Shown one piece after another: positions 1-9,494 of a stretch of 39,168 bases of DNA. Numbering within the stretch: position 1 is the first letter of the stretch; every line of letters begins with the position of its first letter. Below the pieces are notes generated by a model. The model was not told the DNA's origin, searched no databases, and saw only the letters and a list, made by a program, of their open reading frames with translations. A program made the position numbers and the translations under genes. This DNA comes from an uncultured Prevotella sp. (GTDB taxonomy: Bacteria; Bacteroidota; Bacteroidia; Bacteroidales; Bacteroidaceae), in assembly GCA_947167845.1 (NCBI GenBank), contig CAMVJQ010000020.1:1-39168 (forward strand), given 5' to 3'.

Positions 1-39
1 AAAAAGTTCGTCGAGCGACTCCGACTCCTTGTATTCAAT

Positions 40-72
40 CCCCCTCCTACAGGAGGGGCTAGGGGAGGTCAC
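40..72 (+). repeat. GC-rich intergenic repeat, copy 1
   Basis: A 33-bp element made of a CCCCCTCCT/AGGAGGGG hairpin followed by a G-rich tail. It matches 38007-38039 at 32 of 33 positions in the same orientation. Related but shorter hairpins occur at 20268-20304 and, inverted, near 20378-20410. It lies outside any gene. It behaves as a dispersed intergenic element; its function is unknown. Confidence 0.75.
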
Positions 73-123
73 AACAATCGGCTTTTCGGACTGTGTTTTT
101 CCTTAGAGGAAGTTGACTCATAG

Positions 124-255
124 GCTGTAAACTTTTTCCCGGGTAAGACACCCTATCGGCCCTTTACCAAAGGTACTGGTGCATACGACACCGTAGCCCA
201 TTATATTCGGATGGATTACGAGGGGCTGAAGGATGATATCATCAAGAATATATGA
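124..255 (+). pseudogene. Remnant of an AAA-ATPase-like / DUF1703 protein
   Basis: This stretch reads in one frame as 43 residues without a start codon, directly after an in-frame TAG at 121-123, and ends at TGA 253-255. The peptide contains TGAYDTVAHYIRMDYEGLKDDII. That resembles, from memory, the linker between the ATPase domain (PF09820 type) and the PD-(D/E)XK nuclease domain (PF08011 type) of the small AAA-ATPases common in Prevotella and Bacteroides. Everything before and after is missing, so it would be an internal fragment rather than a gene. The stop overlaps the start of the hairpin at 254-285. The protein-like composition is clear; the family assignment is moderate. Confidence 0.45.
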
Positions 256-285
256 TTCCCCGCCCTTTATTGGGGGCGGGGAATC
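254..285 (-). terminator. Hairpin at the end of the seven-gene operon
   Basis: A perfect 12-bp stem (254-265 with 274-285) with an 8-nt loop lies 20 bp past the stop of the last minus-strand gene. No long T-run follows on the minus strand, only an AT-rich stretch, so it may act as an mRNA 3'-end stabiliser as well as a terminator. Confidence 0.6.
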
Positions 286-305
286 ACGTCGGTAGGGGGA
301 GCGAA

Positions 306-2207
306 TCACCTGAATGGCAAATACCAGTTATTAGCGTATTCCAGACTGACCGTCGGATGCTTGTAGGCCAACTTCCTGGCCAGCCACTGGCTGCCGAAGT
401 TGGCACCGTAGAGGCCGGCGGCATTCTTGTGACGGGCCAGACGGCAGAGGTCGTAGAAGCGCGTCCCCTCGAAGGCGAACTCCAGGGCATACTCGTCGCA
501 CAGCAAGTCCTCGACGGCATTGACGATGTCCTGGTCGGTCTGGCCGACACTGACACCATAGGTATCCTGAATCTCCTGCAACTTGGCGGCGACAATGGGG
601 CCGAACTGATAGGGCGACTGGCCGGGGGTGTACACCGTGCCGTAGGCATCATTGGCCAGCCCCGTGCCATGGGTATGGACGCCGAAGAACTGGAGCGAAG
701 TGTTCGGGAACTTCGAGATGTTGGCCGTGGAGAAGAGGGGATAGGTAGACGTGAGGGCGTCGACGGTGGACTGGCGCATATAGGGCACCAGCGGGCGGTC
801 GATGCCTGTCTCCGGGTCAGTATATTGAGCCACGAGCATGGCATTGAGACCATCCTTCAGGATGGCAAAGGCGGCATCGTACATGCCCAGACGATTGAGG
901 GCCTCGGCCAGATGCATGAACACCGTGGTCTGGCGGTAGAGGATGATGCGGGCGTTGTTGTACTTTGTGATCCACACCCTGGAGACAGCCTGCCCCTCGC
1001 TCTCCTCCTCATCCTCACGCGTGATGGCGCTATAGCGGGTGTCGCCCAGTTTGGCCTGATTGATAACCACGGCGGAGGTGCTGCTCTGCGTGGAATAATA
1101 ATAGTAGGGCTGAGCCTCAGACAGGGCTACGTAACTGTCGCTGGGCGAGATCTGGATCTCGTCGATATAACCCTTGGAGTTGGCATAGAAGTCATAGCCG
1201 AAGGCCTTGGGGATCGATGTCGTCGCCCCCTGCTGCTTACTCTGGGCCATCGGGATGTAACTGATGACGTCGCCGGAGAGCGTGTTCTGCGACGTGGAGA
1301 AGATGTCGGCCCAGGAACCAGCGGTAGAGGTGGCATTAGCCTGCACATCCCAGTCGCTGGGCAACTCGTCGAAGCCGGAGACAAAGCCGCCCCGGATCCG
1401 CATGACGTAAGGCTGCGTCCAGGCGATATGGCGCATGGTGGCGACTTCGGTCAGATAGGTGATGTAATGCTGTGCGGCCTTGGCATAATTCTCCGTCTCC
1501 AGATACATATCTCCAAGCACGATGTCCACAGGTATGAAGATGGCTGAGGGGAAGAACACGCTCTGGGCGGGCACGGTGCTGCCGAAGTCAGGGGTGGCAT
1601 AGCCTGTGTACTGCTCCAGGTCGGGGGCCAGACGGGCGACGATGCCAGCCATGTCGAGTTCTGGATAGCGGCTGTCGTCGATCTGTGAGATCTGGGTCAG
1701 CGGCTCAGTATAGAAGGGCACCTTGCCATAGACGCGCGCCAACTGCATGTAGGCCCAGGCACGAACGGCCTTGACAGCCGCGTACTCCTTCATGACGACA
1801 TCGACGGCACCGGTACGGAGGGTGGTGTCGCGATGGGCGATGTAGTAGTTGCAGTTGTTGATGACACGATAATAGACGTAGGCCGAGTCATACTTGTTAG
1901 TGGCCGACGCAGAGAAGTTGGCCAACTGCCGCAGGTTGTTGTCGGTATAGGACGTGGTCTTCACCAGGTCGCCGCGCATCTCGCCCTGGAAGACATACTG
2001 GTCGGCCAGTTGCTGCATGGCCTGAAGGATGCCCAGGGAATAGTAGACGGAGTCGGTCTTCTCTGCCAGTTCGGGATCGAACACCTGCCTCGAACTGTCA
2101 CTCTCGAGCATATCGCTGCAGGAAGCGCACAGGAGGAGAAGGCACAAGAGGAGTGCGGATGCACAATTCACAATGCTCAATGCACAATTTTTTATCTTGG
2201 TAATCAT
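306..2207 (-). CDS. SusD/RagB-family outer-membrane glycan-binding lipoprotein
   Basis: This is the cell-surface partner of a SusC porin; SusD proteins cap the transporter and bind incoming oligosaccharide. The product is about 633 residues, somewhat longer than typical SusD. It has a signal peptide with a lipobox ending in Cys30 (LCASC), followed by SDMLE, where the acidic residues fit surface export. The N-terminal helical part (QMQQ-like TPR region, then 'AVKAVRAWAYMQLARVYG') and the C-terminal 'EYALEFAFEGTRFYDLCRLARHKN' are standard SusD signatures. I place the start at the ATG at 2207; a longer reading would need TTG at 2216. The signal peptide contains NCALSIVNCAS, encoded by the short tandem-like sequence that also fills the gap to the SusC stop at 2244. 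It is the last gene of the operon, next to the hairpin at 254-285. The glycan is inferred from the locus only. Confidence 0.93.
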   Translation of the reverse strand: MITKIKNCALSIVNCASALLLCLLLLCASCSDMLESDSSRQVFDPELAEKTDSVYYSLGILQAMQQLADQYVFQGEMRGDLVKTTSYTDNNLRQLANFSASATNKYDSAYVYYRVINNCNYYIAHRDTTLRTGAVDVVMKEYAAVKAVRAWAYMQLARVYGKVPFYTEPLTQISQIDDSRYPELDMAGIVARLAPDLEQYTGYATPDFGSTVPAQSVFFPSAIFIPVDIVLGDMYLETENYAKAAQHYITYLTEVATMRHIAWTQPYVMRIRGGFVSGFDELPSDWDVQANATSTAGSWADIFSTSQNTLSGDVISYIPMAQSKQQGATTSIPKAFGYDFYANSKGYIDEIQISPSDSYVALSEAQPYYYYSTQSSTSAVVINQAKLGDTRYSAITREDEEESEGQAVSRVWITKYNNARIILYRQTTVFMHLAEALNRLGMYDAAFAILKDGLNAMLVAQYTDPETGIDRPLVPYMRQSTVDALTSTYPLFSTANISKFPNTSLQFFGVHTHGTGLANDAYGTVYTPGQSPYQFGPIVAAKLQEIQDTYGVSVGQTDQDIVNAVEDLLCDEYALEFAFEGTRFYDLCRLARHKNAAGLYGANFGSQWLARKLAYKHPTVSLEYANNWYLPFR

Positions 2208-2243
2208 AATTCTCAATTCTAAATTCTCAATTCTAAATTTTCT

Positions 2244-5200
2244 TTAGAGGTTAATCCGGATGCCTCCCATAAACGTGCGGCCATGCGCCAGATTTCCACA
2301 GTCGATGCCCTGATAGTAGACACTGTTGCCGATGCTGAATTCCGGATCATTGCCCAGATACTTCGTAAGCGTCAGCAGGTTCTGTGCCTCGGCCCAAACT
2401 GACAGGCCCTGCAGCCAGGTCCATGTGCCGGGGATGGGAATCTGATAACTCAGATGAACACTCTTCAGGCGCAGATAACTGCCGTTCTCGATCCAGCGGT
2501 CGCTGAAGCGGTTGTTACCCATCGGGTCGCCGTAGTAGGCACGCGGCAGTTCTGTCTTCTGGCCTTCATAGCGCCAGCGGCTGGCCTCAGACACCTGCTG
2601 GTTATAGAACGTGGAGCCAGAGTTGAGCACGGAGCGCTGATAGTTGTAGACATCATTGCCCAGCGAGTAGTTGAATCCCAACGAGAGCGTCAGATGCTTC
2701 CAGTTGACCGTGGCAAAGATATTACCATAGAGGTCGGGATTGGGATTGCCGATAATGGTCTTGTCGCTCGCGTCAATCTTGCCGTCGCCGTTCTGGTCGA
2801 TGAAATGCACATCGCCGGAGGTGAAGTTGTAGGTGTTACCGGCATTGTCCTCCATATAGAGATAGCCTCCCTTGCCAGCGGCCCTGGCCTCCTCGTCGGT
2901 AGAGAAGACGCCAGCCGTCTGATAGCCATAGAACATGGCCACGGGATTGCCCACACTGGTGATGATGTTGTTGTCGCCATAGATGGAGGAGGTATAGTCG
3001 CCGTCGGGCAACTTGGTGACCTTGTTCTTATAGTGGCCTGCGGTGGCGCCGAGTTCGACGCGCCAGTCCTTGGAGACGACCGGCTTGACGGTGAGCCCGA
3101 CTTCGAAGCCCTTGTTCTGGAGAGAGCCGCCATTGCTCCAGTATCTGTTGATACCGCCTATCGGGTTAGAGAAGGTCTTGAGCATCAGAAGGTTGTCGGT
3201 CTTGTGGATGAAGTAGTCGAACGTCAGGCCCAAGCGGTTGCTCAGCAGATAGGCCTGCAGACCGAGATTGAGTTTCTTGGTGGACTCCCACTGGATTTTG
3301 TCGTTACCGATATTCGTCAACTGTATACCGATGGCATTGTTGTAGTACTTCACTGTGGAGAAACTGGTGCGGGCGGCATAGTTGGAGATGTCGTCATTGC
3401 CGCTGATGTCGTATCCGGCATTGATGCGCAGATAGTTGATAGCCGACTGCTTGGGGAACCAGCGCTCGTTGGACATCACCCATCCCAACTGTACGCTTGG
3501 GAAGATGGCCCACTTGACACCGAAGAGCCCCAGGCCACTGGCATTCTCACCGAAGCGGCTGTTGGACTCAGCCATCAGCGACAGGGTGGCGAAGTAGCGG
3601 TTCATGTAGTTATAGTCCACATTGCCGTACCACTGGATGTTCTTCCAGACATCGTTCACACCGTCGACACCGACTAATCCTGATACGCTCAGCGAGGGGT
3701 TCTTATCGTCGGCTACCCCACGGTATTCTGTGCTCAGGTCGGTGGTGTCGAAGGAGAAGTAGTTGTAGCGTGAGCCGATGAAGGCGGCCAGTGTGTGCCT
3801 GCCGAACTGGCGGGTCCAGTCGAGTTGGAGCCTACCCATGAAATTCTGCTCCTTGGCGAACAGCGAAGCCACGCGTGCCGTCACCGTACCCATCTCGGCC
3901 ACCTCGAAGGGGGGGACGCCCGTATATGGACGGTAGTAGCGCTGCGCATTGCGGTTGAGCAGATAGTTCAGGTCGGCCGACAGTTTGAAGTCGTTCGAGA
4001 TCTGGAACGAAGGGGCCAGATGCACTGTGAAGTAAGTCGTCTCGGCCTTGTTCTTGTTGTCGCCAGTACCGTACTCCAGGATGGAGAGCGGGTTGGCGAG
4101 CGACGTGTTAGTAATGGCAGAGTACCGCGGTCGCTCGCTGCTTGCCAGGATGTCGTCATAGTCGCTGAGCAGAGACGTGAAGCGCCCCACAATACTGTTA
4201 TACTGATAGGGGGCCACCAGTGGCGACTTGAGCAGGGCGAGAGCCGTGGGCGATGTCACCGTGCTGGCCTTGAAGTCCTCCTGGATACCGTCGTCATAGA
4301 CATTGGCATTGGTGCGGGAGATAGCAATATCGAACTTCGTGGTCAGGTTCCACAGGATCTTGATGTCCGTATTGAAGCGGACATTCATACGGTCGAAGCC
4401 GCTCTCCTTGAGGGTATTCTTGGAATTGACGTAGCCGACGGAGAGATTGTACATACCGACGTCGTCGCCACCCTGCACATTGATGCTGTAGTTCTGCGTC
4501 ATGGCATTGCGGTAGACATAGTCGTTCCAGTCCGTATTATTATGATAGGTATTATAGTAATACCCCGTCGGGTCATCGTTGAGGAAATGGAAGTTCTTGT
4601 ACTCATTGATGTTGCTGATTGTGCCCAGCATTTCAGTGGCATACGTCCTGTACTGTGCCGCATTCATCAGCGTGGGAAGTTGGGGAATCAACTGCACGCC
4701 GACGGAGATATTGGCATCGATACGGGTAGCCATCGACTTACCGCGCTTTGTCTCAATCAGCACCACGCCATTGGCGCCGCGTGCACCATAGAGTGCAGTG
4801 GCATTCTTCAGGACCGTCACCTTCTCGATGTCGTCGGGCGCGATATTGGCCAGGATATTATTGAACTGCCCCGCATGAAGGGCTGCCCGGCCGCGCTGCA
4901 TGTCCTGCTCTATGCCATCAATGATGACCAGGGGCTGTGCGTCGCTCGTGATGCTGTTCAGACCACGGATGAACATCGAAGCCCCGCCGTCGGCAGCCGC
5001 CGAGTGGAGAACGGCGCGCATGTCACCCCCCAGTTTGTCGGACACCTCATTGTCGACTGTGACGCCGAAGCGCTCTATCTGAGCCGTGCGGCGTGCCGTG
5101 TACTGCGTGCCTGTGCCATACATGGGCTGGAACTTGCCGCTGAGCATCCTCACCTGAATCGTCTGCGTGCTGTCGCCGGCAATGATGCCCACCTGCTGCG

Positions 5201-5564
5201 GGAGGTATTCCGGCGCATGCACATACAGAGACGTCGTGAAGGTGGGAACCAGTATGGTGAACCGTCCGTCCTCCTCCGTCATGGCCGTATAGCGGTCGTT
5301 GCCGAGGGCGCGGAGTTGGACACCGGCCAGAGGGGAGCCTGTGGCTTGGTCGGTCACGACGCCATGCATCCTGACCGTCGGGTAGTTCACCTTTCTCTCT
5401 TGAGTGCGCTTGGGCTGCTTGATGCCTGTTTCCACCTCATCCACCTCTTCCTCATCGTCGGTCTGGGCAAATGCGAAGGTGGAGAGCCCCAACGCGAGTG
5501 TGCAGACGAAGAGCCTATGGCCATAGGTCTGCCAAACATTGAATATAGTACGCTTCATCTTCAT
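2244..5564 (-). CDS. SusC/RagA-family TonB-dependent glycan importer
   Basis: This is an outer-membrane beta-barrel that imports oligosaccharides using TonB energy, paired with the SusD gene just downstream. The product is 1106 residues. It has a signal peptide (to about residue 33, FAFA-Q), an unusually acidic segment (TDDEEEVDEVE), then a carboxypeptidase-D-regulatory-like beta domain (about 65-145, 'MHGVVTDQATGSPLAGV'). The TonB plug follows (about 160-270), with 'SMFIRGLNSITSDAQPLVIIDG' and 'IEKVTVLKNATALYGARGANGV' as the classic SusC plug motifs. The rest is the barrel, ending in 'GRTFMGGIRINL', an aromatic/hydrophobic C-terminus usual for BAM substrates. Its ATG overlaps the TGA of the upstream FAS1 gene by 4 bases (ATGA), indicating translational coupling. 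I see no clear TonB box. The substrate is unknown; pectin fragments are inferred. Confidence 0.96.
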   Translation of the reverse strand: MKMKRTIFNVWQTYGHRLFVCTLALGLSTFAFAQTDDEEEVDEVETGIKQPKRTQERKVNYPTVRMHGVVTDQATGSPLAGVQLRALGNDRYTAMTEEDGRFTILVPTFTTSLYVHAPEYLPQQVGIIAGDSTQTIQVRMLSGKFQPMYGTGTQYTARRTAQIERFGVTVDNEVSDKLGGDMRAVLHSAAADGGASMFIRGLNSITSDAQPLVIIDGIEQDMQRGRAALHAGQFNNILANIAPDDIEKVTVLKNATALYGARGANGVVLIETKRGKSMATRIDANISVGVQLIPQLPTLMNAAQYRTYATEMLGTISNINEYKNFHFLNDDPTGYYYNTYHNNTDWNDYVYRNAMTQNYSINVQGGDDVGMYNLSVGYVNSKNTLKESGFDRMNVRFNTDIKILWNLTTKFDIAISRTNANVYDDGIQEDFKASTVTSPTALALLKSPLVAPYQYNSIVGRFTSLLSDYDDILASSERPRYSAITNTSLANPLSILEYGTGDNKNKAETTYFTVHLAPSFQISNDFKLSADLNYLLNRNAQRYYRPYTGVPPFEVAEMGTVTARVASLFAKEQNFMGRLQLDWTRQFGRHTLAAFIGSRYNYFSFDTTDLSTEYRGVADDKNPSLSVSGLVGVDGVNDVWKNIQWYGNVDYNYMNRYFATLSLMAESNSRFGENASGLGLFGVKWAIFPSVQLGWVMSNERWFPKQSAINYLRINAGYDISGNDDISNYAARTSFSTVKYYNNAIGIQLTNIGNDKIQWESTKKLNLGLQAYLLSNRLGLTFDYFIHKTDNLLMLKTFSNPIGGINRYWSNGGSLQNKGFEVGLTVKPVVSKDWRVELGATAGHYKNKVTKLPDGDYTSSIYGDNNIITSVGNPVAMFYGYQTAGVFSTDEEARAAGKGGYLYMEDNAGNTYNFTSGDVHFIDQNGDGKIDASDKTIIGNPNPDLYGNIFATVNWKHLTLSLGFNYSLGNDVYNYQRSVLNSGSTFYNQQVSEASRWRYEGQKTELPRAYYGDPMGNNRFSDRWIENGSYLRLKSVHLSYQIPIPGTWTWLQGLSVWAEAQNLLTLTKYLGNDPEFSIGNSVYYQGIDCGNLAHGRTFMGGIRINL

Positions 5565-7345
5565 TGCTTGTTAGATTCTTCAAATTCCACGAGTTCTTTC
5601 GGCTTCAAGATAATAGCCGCAATGCGCAAGTCGCGCGTATAGGCATTTCTCACCTGTCCGGTCACGGCCGAGAACGGTGAGGTGATCTTGATGTTCGGGC
5701 AATACTCATCGCCCAGCCCATAATAGCATACCGGGAAGGTAAACTCTCCCAGATAGAGGGTATCGACCTTGGATACATCATTGGAGAAAGCACGGATGGT
5801 CGTCCGGTTAGTTGTATTATCTGTCAGATGGAACTGCTCCTGGAAAGCACTGATATTCTCTTCGCTTTCGTCGAGGAACACATGGTCTTTCAAAGCCCCT
5901 GACGCATCACAGTAGTTGAGCGTGAAGATGACACGGTTGGGCAGCGTCACTGCATCGGCCTTGTTCATATCCACATTCTCCGGCACGAAGACGCAATAGA
6001 AGTCGTAGGTGGTGCTGAGCACATTGGGCAGGTACAGGTCGAGTTCGGGCTTGGAGTAGCCTCCGCTGGCCTCCACCCAGAGATAACGGTAGGACGTGGA
6101 GCCCTGCTCTGTCAGGTCAACTTTTGCGGGGTCGGGATTCTGCACCTCCACCGACAGTGCATTACCAGAAGTCACCCTTGCCTGATTGCTTGTGCTCCAG
6201 GCATACACATTCCTTTCGGGAGCGTATGTTTCCCAGGGGAACATGGCCAGGTTGTCGACGATGCGGGCATAGCCATTACTCATCCTGACTTTCTCGACAG
6301 TCGCACCGAGGATGTCCTGCGGGTTTGACAACTTGTTGCGGGTAGTCGAATAGAGCGTGTCTGTACCCAGATAGGTAGGCGTGCCCTCAATCCACTTGTT
6401 ATAGCCATTCGTATTGCTATAGGCCAGATTACGTGTCAGATAGCGCGTGGCCAGAGAGTCCTGCCAATAGGCGGGATCGATGCTGATGGAGGCAGACTGC
6501 GAGGCAATGGTCGCACCGGTAAACGACTGGGCATTGGTGGTCTGGATGTAATGGTAGTACGACTTGATGCGGTCATACGTATTGGCCCAGGCCTCATTGG
6601 TCGGCATCAGGAAGGTGTAAGTGCTGTCCTCGTCGTTCATCTTCACGTTGAGCGTGTTCCAGAGGGTGTTCTCCGTCACCATCACCGAGTCGACGTATGT
6701 CTGCATACCATCCACGATGGGGCCCAGCACGGAGCGCTCCGTATCCAGATAGGTATTCTCGTAGTGGAGGAAGTAGTTACGCAGCGAGTCCAGCCCCTTG
6801 CCGGAAGCGAGATCGGCACTGGTCACATATTCGTAAAGGTTGGGATAGAATGAGGATGTGCCGTTCAGCGTGTGCATGATGCCGTTGGTACTCGGCAGGT
6901 TGGCATCGGCAATACTCACCCCGTTGAAGGTGTACGACTGACTGCCCGTGAAGTCATACGACTTTTCGTTGAGCATCAGCACGCGCTCATTGACCTGGCC
7001 GGCGGCACGATGTCCGTAACTGGCAATATGGTTCTTCACGAACTGCTTCATCAGGGCGTCCTTGTCCAGATTCTGATAGGCGGAAGCATCGAACGTGCCG
7101 TTCAGCGGAGCCCATACGGTGTAATACTGTGTGGCAGCCAATTCGCTGTCGAAGCCGGCTTTCTTCACGAGGGAGGCAAAATCGCTCAACTGGGCGTTCT
7201 GCTGGATATTCTCCCACAAGGTCTGGTTGGCCGAGGCCGTAGCGTCAAGTTCCGCCTTGTTATAGTCATTGAAATCGGAACACGAGGCGGCAGCAAGCAT
7301 CGCTGCTGCCATCGCCGGGATTCCTATATATCTAATTTTCTTCAT
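5561..7345 (-). CDS. Fasciclin (FAS1) domain surface lipoprotein, C-terminal beta domain
   Basis: This is a predicted surface lipoprotein of about 594 residues with lipobox LAAASC (Cys22) followed by SDFNDYN. Two FAS1-like modules are visible. The first spans about 40-170: 'LSDFASLVKKAGF', 'YYTVWAPLNGTFDA' and 'NGIMHTLNGTSSFYPN'. The second spans about 175-375: 'STYTFLMPTNEAWANTY', 'LATRYLTRNLAYS' and 'SNGYARIVDNLAMFPW'. A beta-rich C-terminal region of about 220 residues follows and resembles the C-terminal part of the next FAS1 gene upstream (7387-9477). FAS1 domains mediate adhesion or carbohydrate contact in eukaryotes and bacteria. Here the gene is coupled by a 4-base overlap to SusC, so I infer a glycan-binding subunit of that importer. 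I choose the ATG at 7345; TTG at 7354 is the only longer option. Confidence 0.85.
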   Translation of the reverse strand: MKKIRYIGIPAMAAAMLAAASCSDFNDYNKAELDATASANQTLWENIQQNAQLSDFASLVKKAGFDSELAATQYYTVWAPLNGTFDASAYQNLDKDALMKQFVKNHIASYGHRAAGQVNERVLMLNEKSYDFTGSQSYTFNGVSIADANLPSTNGIMHTLNGTSSFYPNLYEYVTSADLASGKGLDSLRNYFLHYENTYLDTERSVLGPIVDGMQTYVDSVMVTENTLWNTLNVKMNDEDSTYTFLMPTNEAWANTYDRIKSYYHYIQTTNAQSFTGATIASQSASISIDPAYWQDSLATRYLTRNLAYSNTNGYNKWIEGTPTYLGTDTLYSTTRNKLSNPQDILGATVEKVRMSNGYARIVDNLAMFPWETYAPERNVYAWSTSNQARVTSGNALSVEVQNPDPAKVDLTEQGSTSYRYLWVEASGGYSKPELDLYLPNVLSTTYDFYCVFVPENVDMNKADAVTLPNRVIFTLNYCDASGALKDHVFLDESEENISAFQEQFHLTDNTTNRTTIRAFSNDVSKVDTLYLGEFTFPVCYYGLGDEYCPNIKITSPFSAVTGQVRNAYTRDLRIAAIILKPKELVEFEESNKQ

Positions 7346-7386
7346 AATCTTCAATTTTTCAATCTTTCAATTCTTCAATTTTAAGA

Positions 7387-9477
7387 TTAGTACCAGTCCT
7401 CAACATACTGCTGGTTGTCGAGCACGCTGGAAGGACAGAGTTCCACAAAGTCAAGACCTACCGGGTTCTGGGCATTGTCGGGGTTCAGCGTCTTGATGCG
7501 GAGCCAGTTCTCCTCGCCCTGATTCAACTGTACGCGGCCGAGCACATAGCGTATGGTATAACTACCCGTGCCGTACTCCATACGGGCACTGCTGTTGTAG
7601 TTCCATCCGTTCTCACCGTGACCGGTGTAACTGTGGGGACCGCGCATGTAGCCACGGTTATGCATGGCGATGTCGCTGGCCACGCCCTGGTCCTCCTCCT
7701 CATTGGCATTTGTCAGACCGATACGGGGATCGTCCACCTGTACAGTGGCGTCAAACGGCAGTCCGAGGGCCTTCATCGAGGTGATGCTTGAAGAATTGCC
7801 GATATAATACTGCATGAACGAACCGTAGGTCATCGGTGCATACACCACGCGGATCTCATAGATGCCAGAAGGAACCGACGGCAGGCGGAAGGCCAGGTCG
7901 TATGTTCCCCAGAACTGCATCTGGTCAGACTGGAAACTACGCCATGCGCCGTGCAGGCAGTAAGCCAGACAGATGTTCTCGTCGAAGAGCACCATATTGT
8001 CGAAGTAATGGGCAGGTATACCGCGACGGGATGTGTCGTGCGTGGAGGGGATATTTCCGTCGCCCGTAGACCAGTAGCGGTAGCGGTTGGTGATCAACTC
8101 CGGGAAGAGGGAGGTACAGTTCACGCGCATACGCTCATTGAGCACGCCCTTCGGCACGATACGGTTGTAGACCAGCATCTTGTTGATGGGATGGACATAG
8201 CCGTTGTAAGCCTGCAGGGAGCCGGTGCGCAGGATGGTGACACCATTCTCCACCACCTCATGCATGGCCTCGGAGCCCTGGGTGCCCAGTTCGTCGGTCA
8301 GCGTGTTGTTACGGCGATAGCGGTTGATGTAGAGATTGCGGCCCGTTCCGACAGATACCGGCTCCCAGATCTTCATCATCGTATGCGGGAGCATGGTCTC
8401 GAAATAGTCATAGGGGTCAGCGTCGGGCGCATAGTTCCAGTAGGTGTCCTGTCCCTTCTCATAGACCAACTGATTCACTGACATCGAGGCCCCGAGGATA
8501 TGATAGGCTACGAACATGTTCAGTGCATTGAAGCGGTTGGTATAGTCATTACCAGTGCTGACAGAGATACCATTCTCGCTCATATAGTCATACCAGTCAG
8601 GCGCATTGCCATACGTCTCATTGGCGAAGGCAATCAGGTCGTCGATGCTGTTGATGCCATTGGCACGCATCACGGCGTCGCTCTCGGCAAAGACAGTATA
8701 GCCGACCTTGCAGTCAGCCCTTCCCGTCGTACCAGGGCCGTTGGCAGGCGACAGCAGGCCGGAGAAGTTCTCACGGGGCATCTGGCGGTACTCGAACGTG
8801 CCCTTCGTATAGGTGAGCAGCGAGTCGGCCAGACCCGTCCTTTCCAGAGCCTGGAAGAAGATTGTGTAGTCATCACTTCTCTCCAGCACGTCGCCGATGA
8901 ATCGCGTAAAGCGCGGAATCACGTTATCGATGACATGCACGAGGCCGTTGGTGGCCTGAATGTCGGAAGTGAGGATGGTGGCCTTGTTGCCAAGCACCGT
9001 ATTACCCGTGTCGGAAGAGTAAGAGAACTCATAGCCCAGCATCGTCGGCACCTCTCCGTTACCCGTCATCGAGACGATGTCGCGGTAAGTGGAGGTGATG
9101 TGATACTGTACGATGTTCAGGCAGAGGCTGTCAGTAAGACCTGCCAGCGACCTCTCCGTCATGCCGTTGTGAGGGATCACGGCCTCGGGGTCGTCATACA
9201 GACTGTCGCAATAGGCTTTCACGCCGTCGTTCGTGGGTGCGAAACAGGTATAACTGCCGTATGCGGACATCATCTTGTCATACCCCACCCGCTTCAGGAT
9301 TTCGTTGAAGTCGGTCAGAAGGCTGTCCTTTGCAATCACCGACTCGATGGTTTCACCTGTAAAAGTAAAGAGGTCCGACTCATCCGGCTCGGGATTACAT
9401 GACGTCACCGTCAGGGCTATCGCGCCTAATCCGGCCAGGATGCCTCGTCTCATCATTTTTGAGATGTTTATATTCAT
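7387..9477 (-). CDS. Fasciclin (FAS1) domain surface lipoprotein, larger paralogue
   Basis: This is a predicted surface lipoprotein of 696 residues; the lipobox is TVTSC (Cys27), followed by NPEPDESD. FAS1 module 1 spans about 40-175: 'LTDFNEILKRVGYDKM', 'SYTCFAPTNDGVKAY' and 'NGLVHVIDNVIPRF'. Module 2 spans about 190-440: 'YTIFFQALERTGLADSL', 'GYTVFAESDAVMRA' and 'NGYVHPINKMLVYN'. A beta-rich C-terminal domain of about 250 residues follows. Its start ('SLFPELITNRYRYW') parallels the neighbouring FAS1 gene ('AMFPWETYAPERNVYAW'), so the two look like diverged duplicates. It sits between the first SusD gene (17 bp upstream) and the second FAS1 gene. An AGGAGG at 9486-9491 fixes the start and is rare in this kind of genome. 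A role in capturing or handing over glycan is inferred; no enzyme motif is seen. Confidence 0.85.
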   Translation of the reverse strand: MNINISKMMRRGILAGLGAIALTVTSCNPEPDESDLFTFTGETIESVIAKDSLLTDFNEILKRVGYDKMMSAYGSYTCFAPTNDGVKAYCDSLYDDPEAVIPHNGMTERSLAGLTDSLCLNIVQYHITSTYRDIVSMTGNGEVPTMLGYEFSYSSDTGNTVLGNKATILTSDIQATNGLVHVIDNVIPRFTRFIGDVLERSDDYTIFFQALERTGLADSLLTYTKGTFEYRQMPRENFSGLLSPANGPGTTGRADCKVGYTVFAESDAVMRANGINSIDDLIAFANETYGNAPDWYDYMSENGISVSTGNDYTNRFNALNMFVAYHILGASMSVNQLVYEKGQDTYWNYAPDADPYDYFETMLPHTMMKIWEPVSVGTGRNLYINRYRRNNTLTDELGTQGSEAMHEVVENGVTILRTGSLQAYNGYVHPINKMLVYNRIVPKGVLNERMRVNCTSLFPELITNRYRYWSTGDGNIPSTHDTSRRGIPAHYFDNMVLFDENICLAYCLHGAWRSFQSDQMQFWGTYDLAFRLPSVPSGIYEIRVVYAPMTYGSFMQYYIGNSSSITSMKALGLPFDATVQVDDPRIGLTNANEEEDQGVASDIAMHNRGYMRGPHSYTGHGENGWNYNSSARMEYGTGSYTIRYVLGRVQLNQGEENWLRIKTLNPDNAQNPVGLDFVELCPSSVLDNQQYVEDWY

Positions 9478-9485
9478 ATCGTAAT

Positions 9486-9491
9486 CCTCCT
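9486..9491 (-). promoter_or_regulatory. Strong Shine-Dalgarno site (AGGAGG)
   Basis: AGGAGG on the minus strand sits 8 nt before the ATG at 9477. The other genes here have AT-rich leaders without such a site, as is normal in Bacteroidota. It fixes the start of the 696-residue FAS1 gene and may raise its translation inside the operon. Confidence 0.7.
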
Positions 9492-9494
9492 TTA

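Noticed and set aside
252..1547. 431-residue open frame on the plus strand opposite the SusD gene
   Set aside because: Low-complexity Val/Gly/Arg/His-rich translation typical of antisense to a GC-rich gene; the minus-strand reading has full SusD signatures.
3795..5642. 615-residue plus-strand open frame opposite SusC
   Set aside because: Antisense shadow of the plug and barrel region; no recognisable domain, start signal or promoter.
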